Shown here piece by piece: positions 37,151 to 49,080 of a stretch of DNA of 64,000 nt (positions within the stretch are counted from its first letter, which is position 1; each line of letters starts with the position of its first letter). The stretch spans positions 53,985,236-54,049,235 of the forward strand of contig OX578137.1 of assembly GCA_951213105.1 (NCBI GenBank), read 5' to 3'. The translations under genes and the position numbers were made by a program. A model generated the notes under the pieces. That model saw only the letters and a list, made by a program, of their open reading frames with translations, made no database searches and had not been told where the DNA came from. Source of the DNA: Amaurobius ferox (lineage: Eukaryota > Arthropoda > Arachnida > Araneae > Amaurobiidae).

Positions 37151-38365
37151 AGGAAAAGGAAATAGCCGTGGCAATGTGTTCGCATGGAATGAGTTTTCTT
37201 TGGGATGCAGCACTGACCTAAGCATGATCACAGGAGTTCTTCTGATGGTAAAAATGTATTGTGGCAAAGTCATTGGACCCTTCTTGGGACTCTACGCTTC
37301 AGCAGTGAATCCATCTTTACTTCAACTGCAATACATGCTAATGTATAGGGAAAGTATCAGAATCATGTCAAAAATCGCAACTTGAGTTTTGGACAGATCT
37401 ATACGTTTCTACACCTCTGGAATACGAAAAAACATTTTTAGCGTGTCATCTGTGTGTCTGATAAAATTTGGTAGGTAAGTCCCTTGTGGGTGACCCTGGT
37501 GCTGATTAGATTTTGGTACAATTCGAAATAAAATAATCTGCCTTTTTTGTGAAATAGTCCGCAAAAATTACCTGTATCCACTCTAGCTGAAAAATTAACA
37601 GACCAAATTTTACAAATTGTGGTAGATAAGTGTTACTCTGGTGCTGATTAGATTTTGAAACAATTCGAAAAAAAAATGTGCCTTTTTTACGAAATGACCT
37701 GTAAAAATCACCAAAATATAAAATAAAAGAAATATGCTCAAATATATCAATTGAATGCTTGTTTTTTACGTAATTATTGACTAAGAAAAAAATAAGACTC
37801 ACTCTATTACACTAGGTCTAGCCGTTCTCGAGGTATTTTTTTTTTGCATTTTCGCTTCGCCATCTTTGAAAATAAGCTCAGTTACCAAATGAGAACGAAA
37901 ACTGAATTAAAAGTGATAATTTAGTGTAATTTAAAATAATCATGGGTGTTATTTTGTGCAATTAAACATAATTTAAAGAGTTATTGAAGAAATAAAGAGA
38001 ACGTGAATGTGAGTCTGCAGGGAAAATCATGTGCTGCCCACATTAGAATTTTTCTTTTATTGGACTGTAACTCTCGTTCACTCAGAGCACTACTGCAGGA
38101 CGAGTACCTTGAAAGAGAAGGTATTGCATGCAGTGACCTCAACTTTGTGCACCTCAATCTCAAAGAAAACATTTGGAAATTCCTCGAAATAACTGTCTCT
38201 GTTTGACTACCCCTCCAACTACTTCTTCAAGAGATGAAAACTGCCATTTCACTGGAATGGCATTTATTACCCTCTACTGCATTGGATCTTTGGTTTTGAT
38301 GTTGTGGAATACCGATGCAGGGCTTGTGCCAAATTCAGGGGAGATTGCATCCCGTATAAAAGCCT
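37150..38365 (+). pseudogene. Tc1-like transposase split by an R2 insertion
   Basis: The first part (37150-37331) reads NVFAWNEFSLGCSTDLSM, then GKVIGPFLGLYASAV and LLQLQ, the Tc1 core just before the second catalytic Asp. The second part (38060-38365) resumes with LDCNSRSLRALLQDEYLERE and CSDLNFVHLNLKENIWKFL, where D of LDC is the second catalytic position and E of KENIW the third. It then shifts frame to EYRCRACAKFRGDCIPY near 38307-38357, the usual Tc1 C-terminus (CxACxxxRGDHIPY-like). The insert between the two parts is an R2 copy. This fixes the ends of that R2 within a few bases. Other frameshifts and the lack of an N-terminal part make it dead. Confidence 0.7.
37332..38059 (+). mobile_element. 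Noncoding transposon-like repeat R2, copy 5, inside a transposase gene
   Basis: Left end TACATGCTAATGTATAGGG, right end TGCTGCCCACATTAGAATTT plus a short T-rich tail ending ATTGG. The transposase residues LLQLQ and LDCNS meet when it is removed. The copy has the GGACAGATCTATACG landmark and two internal AATTCGAAATAAAATAATCTGCC-type segments; its TG tract is only GTGTGTCTG. About 728 bases long, shorter than the minus-strand subtype. Confidence 0.65.
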
Positions 38366-38545
38366 ATTTTGTTTATTTCTATAGCATGCAGAACTTTTTC
38401 ATAATGTAGTAAGTGTGAAGTAAGTACTTAAAAGGTATAAATGTACCTAGTATATTTGCTTTATACTCATGAATGTATTTCTCAATTGACTATTTTCCTG
38501 TGAAATTTGGAGTCAATCAAAGCAGATCTTTTAGGGGCACTACTG
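38366..38545 (+). mobile_element. 3' region of the split Tc1-like element
   Basis: Aligns with 19200-19439. The end GGGCACTACTGTA is a decayed form of the terminus seen at 19420-19439 (GGATACCACTGTA). Confidence 0.4.
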
Positions 38546-38589
38546 TATTTATTGTGGTATGTTTAACTTTTAGAAGACAGTGTATAAAG

Positions 38590-39345
38590 TGTGTGAAAAA
38601 ATAAACATTTTTATTCGATTGTTTCCGTTATTGTTTGTTAACATATAACAAAGTATTTATTCATTTAGTGGTAATGCGTTATTTTTATTCCACGAAAACC
38701 ACATTGAGCAAAGCGCATTTTAAAAAGGAATCATTAAGACTTATTTACCGATAAGAGCCAAAAGCAAATCCTTCACTTATTATGTCGCTAATACATTGAA
38801 TTCTCATTTGGAAGAATGCAATCAATACTCTTTGGTCCTAATGACTTTGTGAACCACCAGAGAATTGAATGCCTGCAGGAAGTGCGTTACAAAATTGAGA
38901 GGGAAACGTACGATTAGGAACTGAAATGGAAGGAGAAAAAAGCAGTGTAACTCCCTATTGTAAGTAGAGCATATAAAAGTGAAAGGTTCGTTTAGATTAT
39001 TATTAATTTAGGAGTTAATTTATTACAGAAATCTCACAGGGAAATAGATTTGTTTGACAGCTGCCGAAGAAAACGGATGATGCTACCGTTTATATAATAG
39101 TTAAAGCATAAAATTTTGTATTTAAAATGGTATTTAGAACAAATGAATTCGAGCTGGGTACAATGAACCATATATATATATATATAGGGCACACAGTGAA
39201 AAATGTTAAACAGATAAAAAAATTCTGTAAATTTTTTGCAAAATTTAACTGTGGTTAGTTTATGAGTAAAACCACACAGACAAACATATGGCATTTAAAT
39301 GTTTCCATGTATTTCTAAATAAGTAATTACTCCCAAACACTTAAT
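38590..39345 (+). repeat. Segmental duplicate, copy 1 (about 750 bp)
   Basis: Aligns over its whole length with 41930-42690 in the same orientation, at perhaps 85-90 percent by eye. In the middle, GAATCATTAAGACTTATTTA continues through CATTGAATTCTCATTTGGAA with hardly a change. No open frame is kept in both copies, so it is noncoding. The copy is followed by the giant (TA)n array; the other copy is not. Confidence 0.65.
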
Positions 39346-39365
39346 ATAAGCTGCGTTTGTACATC

Positions 39366-40176
<811 letters not shown>

Positions 40177-40634
40177 ATATCCAGAAGGAATATCAATTTA
40201 AAAATATTAAAGTTAAAAATTATTTAATAGAATAGCGCTATCAGCAGCTTACTCTAATGATACCGAAAATATAACTAAATAATGAACAACAGAGGAAAAG
40301 ATTAAAAGAAAGAAGAGGAAATTGCCTTCATACTGCCAAAAGAAATGGCGGAAACCAATTGTGAATTCTTCTAATTCCCGATTACAGCTAGCTGCTAAGC
40401 CATGCCGCACTCTCGGACGCCAGCATATGAATAGGCAATGACCCCAAAATGTCGTCTTTTATTCAGACATTAGACCTGCATGAAGCATCTAAATAACCTA
40501 CAATGAAGAAATATCGCAAAAATTACGACAATCAACACATACAACAAACACTACGACTCTCACAACTGCTACACCACGCGACAGATTTTTAAAAAATATA
40601 TACACCAACCAAAGGTCACTCCTTTTATTGGAAT
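40177..40634. other. Spacer, nothing recognised
   Basis: Moderately AT-rich. Short open frames on minus only. No repeat match in the window seen. Confidence 0.3.
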
Positions 40635-40947
40635 GATAGAAAGCGTCCCACTGTTGCCATTGCAAAAATAGCAATCCCATCACTACAAACTTTCAAACGT
40701 TTTAACTGGAATGATTAGCATAATATACCTCCTGGATGTTAAGCTCGGTATTTCAAACTTTAAAACAATTGCATATGCCATAACCAACTTCTTTTGTAAC
40801 CCTTCATATGTAACTGTTTTAAAGTTCGAAATATCGAGCCTAACATCCAGGAGGTATATTAAGTTAGTCATTCCAGTTGAAACGTTTGAATGTTTGCAAT
40901 GATGGGATTGCTATTTTTGCAATGGCAACAGTGGCACGCCTTCTATC
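40635..40947. repeat. Foldback element, two 143-bp inverted arms
   Basis: The arms 40635-40777 and 40805-40947 are reverse complements with few mismatches, from GATAGAAAGCGTCCCACTG at the outside to CATATG at the inside, with a 27-base loop. The element has no coding capacity: the two mirror-image frames seen across it are the two arms read on opposite strands. It could be a foldback-type MITE. It sits next to a short TA run and the 3' end of PLE copy Z, and its outer arm carries CCAGTTGAAACG-type sequence unrelated to the PLE tail. Confidence 0.85.
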
Positions 40948-40960
40948 TATATATATATAA

Positions 40961-41670
40961 TAGATTAAAAGTCCAATGATAGAATAGATAGAAGTTGCAA
41001 CTTAAAAATCCCAACTTAATATGCAACCTACAAAATAAAAAGTATTAAATTGCGAATCTTCAATCAAATGGAAAAAAAAATGCAAATTTCGAGTCATCAA
41101 GTTAAAGATAATCGATAGAAATCAATGATATAGAATCGATATTAGAAAAGCAAATAAAGAAAATCCAAGAGTTAATGCTATACACGTGGACAAGGACTAG
41201 GCCTAAATAATTGAATTGTTCATTTCGACAAAACTCTTCGTCGAGTCCAAGTATTTTCTCAAAATGTGCATAAAATGTGTATGTTTCAGACGAAATAGAT
41301 ACTGTATATCTATAAACTACTTCTACCTGTACAACACATATAAAGATGGAAAAATAAAGGAAACAAGAATACCTGGGAAAAACTCTGCATATGCCCGAAC
41401 TATTGGAACCCAGAATGAAGAGACCAGTGTTGCCATTCGCAAAGGATAACAGAATGGATCTACTGTTACCAATCGTAAGAAATAAATAACAGTAATGCGA
41501 AAAGGCATTAAAAGGTAATATTACACAGTGAAAACTACAAAACTGTGGGGTTTATAACAGTCAGGCTAATGTTTAAGTGGATATAAATATAAAGTATTAC
41601 TAATACAAGAGAATGTTGATGTTTGGCTAATATAAGATACTGAGAAGATAATTCATAAAAAATCAGCTAA

Positions 41671-41677
<7 letters not shown>
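40961..41677 (-). mobile_element. Penelope-like retroelement tail, copy Z (5'-truncated)
   Basis: On minus it starts beside the (TA)n tract at 41678, in the region just after the RT stop (ATCTTATATTAGCCAAACATC), runs through GTTGCCATTC and CCACGTGTATAGC, and ends at CATTGGACTTTTAATC next to a short TA run at 40950-40960. It lacks RT. As with copies X and Y, both ends touch (TA)n. Confidence 0.55.

Positions 41678-41711
<34 letters not shown>
41678..41711. repeat. (TA)n microsatellite
   Basis: A short TA run at the 5' truncation point of PLE copy Z. Confidence 0.9.
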
Positions 41712-41714
<3 letters not shown>

Positions 41715-41929
41715 AAAGTTAACAATCACATATACAAATCCCAATGAATAAAAATTGATTATATACTGTATGTGAAAAGGTACTATGTTTAATTTTAAAA
41801 TTTCTGCATTGGAGCAATTCTTGCTAGAAAATGTTTAAATCGAGTTAAAGGATGGTCAAACATGTATAAATTTGTCTAAACTTTAAAAAATAATTTACAA
41901 CTCCTTCGCAATTTTAACACCGTGTACAA

Positions 41930-42690
41930 AGTATGTGAGGGAGTAACAATGTTCATTCAACTATTTCTTTCACTGTTTACATAAAACAGAGAATTTATAT
42001 ATTTAGTCATAATAAATTATTATTATTCAACCAACACCACAATAAGCAACGCACAGTTTAAAAAGGAATCATTAAGACTTATTTACCGATAAGAGCCAAA
42101 AGCAAATTCTACACTTATTATGTCGCTAATACATTGAATTCTCATTTGGAAGAATGTAATCAATATTCTTTGGTCCTAATGACTTTGTGAACCACCAGAG
42201 AATAGAATGCCTGCAGGAAGTATGTTACAAAATTGAGAGAGAAATGTGGGATTAGGAACTGAAATGGAATAAAAAAGAACAGTGGAACTGCCTATTGTAA
42301 CTTGAACATTTAAAATTGAATAGTTCTTTTAGATTATTATTAACTTAGGAGTTCATATATTACAGAAAACGGGAAACAAGTTTTAATTTATTACTGCAGG
42401 GTAAAGGGGGTCGTGTTATCTTTTAGATAATAATTAAAGCATAGAATAATGTATTTAGAATGATATTAAGAACAATTATATTCGCTTTAGAGAAAGTTGA
42501 GCACAGTATAATATACTAGGGGTACAAAGTGAAAAATATTAAATATTTAAAACTATTCACTGAGATACCAGAACAAATCTAACTGTAAATAGTTCGTAAG
42601 TAAAACACCATAACACAAATAAGAAATTTTTAATTATATTCAGTATTTGTATAAAAGTAAATACTCTCAAGCTGCTGTAAACGAAAACAT
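41930..42690 (+). repeat. Segmental duplicate, copy 2
   Basis: Direct duplicate of 38590-39345, offset by about 3350 bases. It lacks the (TATATATATA)GGGCACAC junction of copy 1 and has GTATAATATACTAGGGGTAC in its place, so a TA expansion occurred in copy 1 only. Confidence 0.65.
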
Positions 42691-42949
42691 ATCTTTATTT
42701 ATACTTATTTTAATTAGTGATAGGTACCAGACAGTTTAGGTGGTAAAAAGTTGCCATCCACTTCAAAATAAAAATATGGGACAGCCGCAGACATCTCAGC
42801 TAAAGTAAAATAGGTTTCTGCTCAGATAAAAGGAGAGAGTACACAAAACCTAGGTAAAGTAAGACATGTTTCTGTCTAAATAAAATGGCAGCAGTGGTCA
42901 ACAATATCAATGCATTTTACATCAGATAATTTTAGACTCAGAATCTATA

Positions 42950-43245
42950 ATGCCCATTAAACTTTGTACAAGACACTTTACACATAACATAATACACAAT
43001 ATACGTACTATACATTGCACAATGAACACTATGTATTGTATAACATAATATACATATACAATATATAAGCTGAGACAAATTTAAGACAGAGAATCTCTAA
43101 TGCCCATTAACATAATACACAATATACGTACTATACATTGCACAATGAACACTATGTATTGTATAACATAATATACATATACAATATGTAAGCTGAGACA
43201 AATTTAAGACAGAGATTCTCTAATGCTCATTATGCATTGTATAAT
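42950..43245. repeat. Tandem repeat, 123-bp unit, about 2.4 copies
   Basis: TAACATAATACACAATATAC begins at 42985 and again at 43108. The unit also contains CACTATGTATTGTATAACAT and GAGACAAATTTAAGACAGAG. The copies are nearly identical, so the duplication is recent. The third copy is partial and decays into a TA run at 43261-43281. Confidence 0.85.
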
Positions 43246-43462
43246 ACACATCATTGTATAATATATATATATATATATATACAATATATAAACTGAGACA
43301 AATGTAACGATCAAACTTTTTTTTTCAATGGCCAAGCATTGACTCTTTCATCTTCGCCTATACATCGGCCAGAACAGTGAACCTCTTAGCCGTCAAATGA
43401 CGTTGCCCCAGCGACCAGTGGGGGTGGGGACACATTGCGCCCAACAACACAAACATCCATGT

Positions 43463-43546
43463 CTTACGTGGGACTCCAACCCACAACGTGGCGGCCGATC
43501 AATCGCTGGAAACGCTCGCCTTGACCGTTCGACCACCACGTCGACT
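43463..43546 (-). tRNA. tRNA-Ser-like unit inside the composite SINE
   Basis: On minus it reads GACGTGGTGGTCGAACGGTC, AAGGCGAGCG, then GTTGTGGGTTGGAGTCCCAC and GTAAGAC. The D arm with an A-box-like TGGTCGAACGG, a long variable arm and a T arm GTGGGTTGGAGTCCCAC fit a class II (Ser/Leu) tRNA, best Ser. The B-box has GGTTGGAGTCC in place of GGTTCGAATCC, so it is diverged. No anticodon can be assigned with confidence. Confidence 0.5.
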
Positions 43547-43553
43547 AAAAAGA

Positions 43554-43671
43554 GCCAACAGTACGCGTTGTTCCCAGATGATCACCCACAGAAGTACTAA
43601 CCGCGCCCGATGCTGCTTAACTTCGGTGATCTAACGGCAACCGGTGTTTTAAACACGGTAGAGCCGTTGAC
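43554..43671 (-). rRNA. 5S rRNA-like sequence (head of the composite SINE)
   Basis: On the minus strand it starts GTCAACGGCTCTACCGTG and holds AGATCACCGAAGTTAAGCAG, CGGGCGCGGTTAGTACTT, CTGGGAACAACGCGT and the closing GTTGGC. These are the helix and box A/C regions of a metazoan 5S RNA at 118 bases, near the normal length. The outer stem can pair (GTCAAC with GTTGGC). A TTTTT run follows, as in pol III terminators. Several positions differ from ordinary arthropod 5S (for example CTGTGGGTGATCATCTGG), and the flanking SINE structure and target duplication show it is a retroposed copy and not one gene of a 5S cluster. Whether it is still transcribed cannot be told. Confidence 0.7.
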
Positions 43672-43699
43672 TCATGATCAAACTTATAGGGTCTATTGC

Positions 43700-44600
43700 A
43701 TACAGAATTAATTTTACAATCTGTGTATAAAGCAATTTATGTTTAAATAAAATATGCACCCCGCGTTTTCCGGGAATTTAAGCAGTGGTTATTTTAATTG
43801 CAGGGTTTCAATTATATAATAGTAGTCATGTTGCTCACTCTTAATCCCTACTTTAAACTGTGATCAACACTGTTAAAAAATATGTCTTTTGCTGGTTCAT
43901 TTAAAAACCTCTTTAGAAAAGTCCGGTATAGGGGAGCGGACGTGGTGCTATAACGAAAGCCGTCATCTTTAGTTAGATGACGGTCCAAGTCCAGGACTTT
44001 CTGTTACGGGGTACCTGTCTCTAGGAGACTCATCCCCACATCGAAAATAAGTATGTCAGACCTTAGGTGTGTTTTTGATAGCAATATGGTCAGCATACGG
44101 CTCCAGCATTGGGAGTGGGCTGGTGAATGGTCAGCTTGTGATGAGCCTTGGATTGGTTTCTACCAGCCCGGCTGCAAGAAGGGTGGAAAGGCTGGGAAAT
44201 GCGCAAGAGTGAGCCACATTAAATTTAAAGGAAGTTAATTAAGTTAAATAGCACAGTTAAATTTAGGTTGAAATAAACATTTTGGAAAAATTTAATTTTT
44301 TACAAGTTAAGTTTACAAGTTAAGTTACAAGTTAATTCTAAGTTTTGAAGTTTGAATTTATAAAGGTCATAAGTTAAAATTTTAAGTCTGAGATTTCTCA
44401 AGTACATTACAAAGAAACACATTTATTTAAAGAATCAGTCAGTATAGATGACGGTAAGAAATATGTATTTGAGTATTTTTGTGAGTACGCTAAGTTTTCT
44501 GATATCACTAAGCTCAGGGAAATCTATTTTGATTCCAATCAACTAATGGGTTTGTGTAATAGTATGTCTTTTAAATTGCACTTAATCTTTGTTTAACTAT
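43700..44600. other. Region with a hairpin and a short Cys-containing ORF, not identified
   Basis: At 43960-43983 CCGTCATCT, loop TTAGTT, AGATGACGG is a perfect 9-bp hairpin. The short frame 44053-44238 encodes 61 residues with WEWAGEWSACDEPW and QPGCKKGGKAGKC. It resembles nothing I can name and there is no signal peptide. Both lie in a GC-richer patch (43920-44220) that may be another mobile-element fragment. Confidence 0.3.
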
Positions 44601-45064
44601 ACAGTAGTAGTCTCTGATTAATTCTGTAAATAAATTAGCTGGAATTTACATTCTAGTCTCTGTGTGATCTTTTGTTCCTTCGCTGTTAGATGCACCATCG
44701 ATGAGTTCAATAAAGTATTGAGTTCTGTCACTTATAGATATAAGACATAGGGAAACAATAATACTTGGCACTTTGTACATTAAAAGGAACTGATGTAGCC
44801 ATATATCCCTAAAACAGATTGCTATAAAATATGTTTGTACTTAACTGGTGTCACTATATTTTGAAAAATTGGAACGCAAATTCGAACTGAATATCTGCAG
44901 CTACTAGCCAAGAATTTTTAACCGATATGTATAGAATATTTAATTATTATTCGAAATGCTTAAATTTTATTTTTTTCTAGCATTATTTCCTTATAAAACC
45001 CACAGACGGAACAGTAGTGGTAGTATGTAGTTTTTGCGCATATGTAACAAGATATGTCAGTACA

Positions 45065-45193
<129 letters not shown>

Positions 45194-45290
45194 ACACAGG
45201 GAATGTCCTCAAACGTAATGTCTATAAATTCGTTATTTTATAAGGTAATTAAATAGAGTTTCTTACTAGACTTATTTTTACTGCTAAAAA

Positions 45291-45624
45291 TATGTTTTGA
45301 ATTTAGAAAGCATGTTATCTTCATATTTTTAGCACAGAATGATCTCCTACATTTTAAAATTTATAATTGCTCAAGTTAAAATCATATCCTTTAAAATCAC
45401 TCTTTTAACCCAAGAGTAAAATCACAAAGCATTGACTTCTGATAGAATTAATGAAAATATGTTTTGAGTTTAGAAAGCATGTTATCTTCATATTTTTAGC
45501 ACAGAATGATCTCCTACATTTTAAAATTTATAATTGCTCAAGTTAAAATCATATCCTTTAAAATCACTCTTTTAACCCAAGAGAAAAATCACAAAGCATT
45601 GACTTCTGATAGAATTAATGAAAA
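45291..45624. repeat. Two tandem 167-bp units, nearly identical
   Basis: TATGTTTTGAATTTAGAAAG starts at 45291 and again (with one change) at 45458, and the next TATG is at 45625. The units differ at only a few positions (GAATTT/GAGTTT, GAGTAAAAT/GAGAAAAAT), so this is a recent duplication. No gene is involved. Confidence 0.9.
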
Positions 45625-45629
45625 TATGT

Positions 45630-47240
45630 TAAATCTGTTTAGCTTATTGATTCTTCAATTAGCTGCTTTAAATAGATATCAATTTAACTAAATGACTTTT
45701 TGAATCTTAAGATAATTAGACAAGTAAAGAAAGTGCTGTTAGATAGAAAAAAATGACTAGAAGTAAATGTAATTACCGGTGAAATGAATACTTTATGAGC
45801 TTCAAGAAATTTTTATAGCAAAATCAGTGGAATTACCCACTTGTTCTGGAATACATATTAACAATTTCATTAGATTATTAATTATTGCAATATAAAAGTC
45901 ATAGAAGTTTTTCGCCCTTAGTGTTAAATATAGTTATATTTATATTTTTCCTATTGGAGTCTTATTTCTATATAACCTAAATAATAAAACTAAAAAATAA
46001 TTTCACTTCCACAGTTAATGGTTAACAAATCTTCAATAGAATTAGAAATGTACATACAGGTAAATTTAGAGATCTTTAACATAATATTTAGACTAATATG
46101 ATTAAGGATAACATAAAAGTAAATATCACAATATAAATACCAGATAAACCACCAAAACTACAGTACAGTTCAATCAAACAATGAATAGGTGTGCAAATCG
46201 GTCTGAAAATTTACACACATTAAATTTTAAAATCATATAATATATGTACATAAGAATAAAATCGTAGATTTTAGTTAGGTAGCACTAATATACATCCAAA
46301 AATACGTTAAAAATATAGTCCTCTATATTTAACATATCAGATGATCATTACATAATTATTTTTCATCACTGGAATACCATTGCATTTTTCAAAAGTGAAT
46401 TATATTTTATTATTTATTTTATAGTAATATTTATTTAGCCATTCTTATGAGACCACTATTGAAGAGTTTGAGTAGATATTATAGAATTAGAAGATTCATC
46501 TCTAGTTCAGATGATTTTTCTTGAGTTAAAATGAAAAAGTTATTTCTCACATTCTCTGAGACAAATCTAGTTCCTCAAACGATGTACTACCCCCGTAATT
46601 GTTGAAAATTGTTGGAAATTGTTGCAACTTTTTAAAAGTTTAACATTTTTTAGTAATACAAGTTTTTTTAAAAGTTTTAAAACATTTTAAAAGCAGATAT
46701 CTATTCTTATAACTTCAGTGACACTCATAAGAATGGCTAGGAAAATGTTGTTTTAAAATAAAAATTCTGTCACCTTGAGAAAACAAAGTGTTCTTGATAA
46801 AATAGACACTTAATCATCATCTTACATATTACAGCAGACGATACTACTGATATAATTTTTAGGATATATTTGCGCTTCCTACCTGAAAATGATTTTGCCC
46901 TTCCAATTTCTAGGTGCATTATATTATTTCAAAATATAGTGCCCATGATTTTTCAATCAGCCTTTACGCTAAATGGTTTTCATATATGGTCTTCATATAC
47001 TAGTTTTCAGTTCACACCAGATATGTTGTAAAGTCCTAAAACAGATATGATGACAGAAAATATGATCACATATTTTTGTGGATATATTTCTACGCAGTAG
47101 TGTGCACTAACTTCATATTCTATAATACTTTCTATATTTAATTGCAAAAAAAACTGTCTATACTTTTGTCTTTAACAATAACATACTAGATCAAACTTCA
47201 CAATTCTTCTCAACATATTGAAAATTCAGCGTTTTCCGCA
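45630..47240. other. AT-rich unique DNA
   Basis: No gene, RNA or element recognised. The pair GCCATTCTTATGAGACCACT (46439) and CACTCATAAGAATGGC (46722) are inverted words about 290 bases apart, possibly the ends of an old element. Confidence 0.3.
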
Positions 47241-47850
47241 AAAAGAAAATGCAAGACTTTCTAAACTTTTATTTGGAATATTCTTATAAGTGTTTAGTAA
47301 ATATTCACTTATTTATCAAACAGGTAATACAAACACAGAAGCAAGAATTGCAACAAATAATTTTCCATTCATAGAGTTATTTGAACTTGATAACACGTCG
47401 TTGCAGATCTGTTTAGTTTTAAAACGCATAAACTAAAATGTAAATAAATTCGATGGCCTGTAAAAGTACATACAATCTTACAATTACTGTAAAGTATCTT
47501 ACAATTACTGCAAATTACTTAATACAAAAGTTCTTTTAATTATAAAAATTTTTCAACTTTGAAGGATTTCACAACTAGCAGCTCCAGTTACAACCAAGAA
47601 ATAAATTACGTATTTTTGTGTTTCATTTTTCTGTATTTAATAAAACTCCTTTCTCCCATCAACAAGTTGAAGACAAGAAAATATTTTATCGGTGAATTAT
47701 TTTAACAAGCTGATATTTACTTTGATTGAATTTGCTAAAAGCGTCAACAATCTTTTCTAACAAACGATTTATTTATTTTCTGCCGCATAAATTGATTTTT
47801 ATCAGTGTTTAATTATTTTTAAGGATCAGAATGCGCTATTTATATTTTAT
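47240..47850 (+). repeat. Dispersed repeat R5, copy 1
   Basis: Aligns with 57000-57560 (AATTACTGCAAATTA, CATTTTTCTG/CATTTTTCAG, CAACAAGTTGAAGACAAGAA-like, TTTCTAACAAACGATTTATT, TTTTTATCAGTG) and, for its last third, with 50580-50760. An old noncoding family. Confidence 0.45.
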
Positions 47851-48166
47851 TTAAACTACATATTTATTCCCAGAATAACATTAAACAAGCTATATCAACG
47901 GACTATCGCTCCATATTAAATTATGGGTAATAAAATCAAGTCAGATTAACAAAATAATAACTAACTTCCGACCATGTCTATAGAAAAAGACGTTTAAATG
48001 TTTAAAAGTTATTTTTTATATCCCATGCAGAATTTATTCCGCCGATATTGATATAACCAAGTCACTTCATACACGCTTGATGCGTTCTAACCATATAAAA
48101 TTATCTAAACGCAAAATTATTTTCACACTCAAACCTGTTTTTACACGAATATTTTTACACAGCTGT

Positions 48167-48257
48167 AACGTGTCTAATGTTGAAGACCCAGACCGTCCGA
48201 CTCGTCCAGAGGACTAGAGTAACTAGTTGGACGGCCGGGAAGGAACGTGTCTAATGT
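48167..48257. mobile_element. 63-bp GC-rich insertion with 14-bp target duplication
   Basis: AACGTGTCTAATGT at 48167-48180 is repeated exactly at 48244-48257. The 63 bases between start TGAAGACCCAGACCGTCC and end GGACGGCCGGGAAGG. Inside, CCGTCCGACT pairs with AGTTGGACGG (one mismatch) to form a 10-bp stem. The exact direct repeat says this was inserted, with a duplication length typical of LINE-driven retroposition, but there is no A tail. The source RNA is not recognised. Confidence 0.7.
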
Positions 48258-48259
48258 GT

Positions 48260-49080
48260 AGAAACTGACGTAAGTGTATACGTTCTAACCCTATAAAAAT
48301 TTGTATAAAAGCAGAATTGAATCTAATCTGACCACGTTATTTGATCAGTATTAGATCAAAGCTCATTGTGTAAGAAGCACTTAGATTTCTTCACAGGACG
48401 TATCAAATAAATTCTTGTATAACCAGACATTACTATAAATATTACACTAAATTTAGATATTATTATAAATATTACACTATATACGAAATCTAAAAATAAG
48501 AGGTTTTGTAGTGACGATAGCGTGTGTTTCAAAATAAATCTGTGAGCTTTGTTCCTCTAGGATCTAGGTACAAGGAAGCTAAAAATTAGAATAACTTCCT
48601 GAAAGTAAAATATACACACAATAATTGACAAGTAAAGAATTGGGGCAATAGCCAAAATATTTCAAATGCGATTAATTTATAATTAAAAATCCATTTCATC
48701 ATTTGGAACATATCAATCTTTTATAATACTATTAGCATTTCAGCAGATAGATAAAAAGTGTAAAAACGTGAAGATGTGACTCACAAATTACAGAAATATA
48801 AATATTCTTAGAATTTATTCAAACTATATTACTTATATTTTTTCACAATTTATCGTGATACTAAGATGCATTTTCTTTTCGTAGAATCTCCTGATTGACT
48901 GACATAGGTAGAGGGTTATATTCCCGATTGGTTGACATTAGTCTTGCATATTGAGAAACAATATCCAGCTTTGTAATCTCCATTCGATCCCCACTCTCAC
49001 TTTTAAGATTTTGGTTACGACTTTAAGTCTGTGCTTTGACTTATCGTATTCAGCTTTTATACATGTCCGTAACTTTCAGG
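48260..49080. other. AT-rich unique DNA
   Basis: A small direct duplication, ACATTACTATAAATATTACACTA-like words at 48427-48475, is visible. Nothing else. Confidence 0.3.

Larger units (their letters stand above)
43319..43675 (-). mobile_element. Composite SINE: 5S rRNA head plus tRNA-related body and A tail
   Basis: On the minus strand the order is a 5S rRNA-like head (43554-43671), a CTTTTTAG break, a tRNA-Ser-like unit (about 43463-43546), an unrelated body, and a tail of nine A next to CATTG. A direct repeat, GATCAAACTT, lies at 43309-43318 and 43676-43685, just outside, and is a good target-site duplication. SINEs with both 5S and tRNA parts are known in vertebrates (AmnSINE1), so this arrangement in an apparently arthropod genome is notable. 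It carries internal pol III promoter elements from both parts. A second, decayed body copy is at 57832-57937. Confidence 0.75.

Noticed and set aside
43554..43671. Functional 5S rRNA gene in a cluster
   Set aside because: Single copy, flanked by SINE parts and a target duplication, with several unusual positions.
43921..44040. Hammerhead ribozyme around the 43960 hairpin
   Set aside because: GAAA is present near the hairpin but there is no CTGATGA partner in the right place.
44053..44238. Short Cys-containing ORF as a possible small peptide gene
   Set aside because: No signal peptide, no cysteine framework I recognise, and it lies in a GC-rich patch that may be mobile DNA.
45291..45624. CRISPR-like array
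   Set aside because: Two long adjacent units without spacers; eukaryotic DNA. No other regular short repeat with unique spacers occurs.
46439..46740. Transposon bounded by inverted words near 46439 and 46722
   Set aside because: Only about 16 bases match and no target duplication or further similarity is seen.
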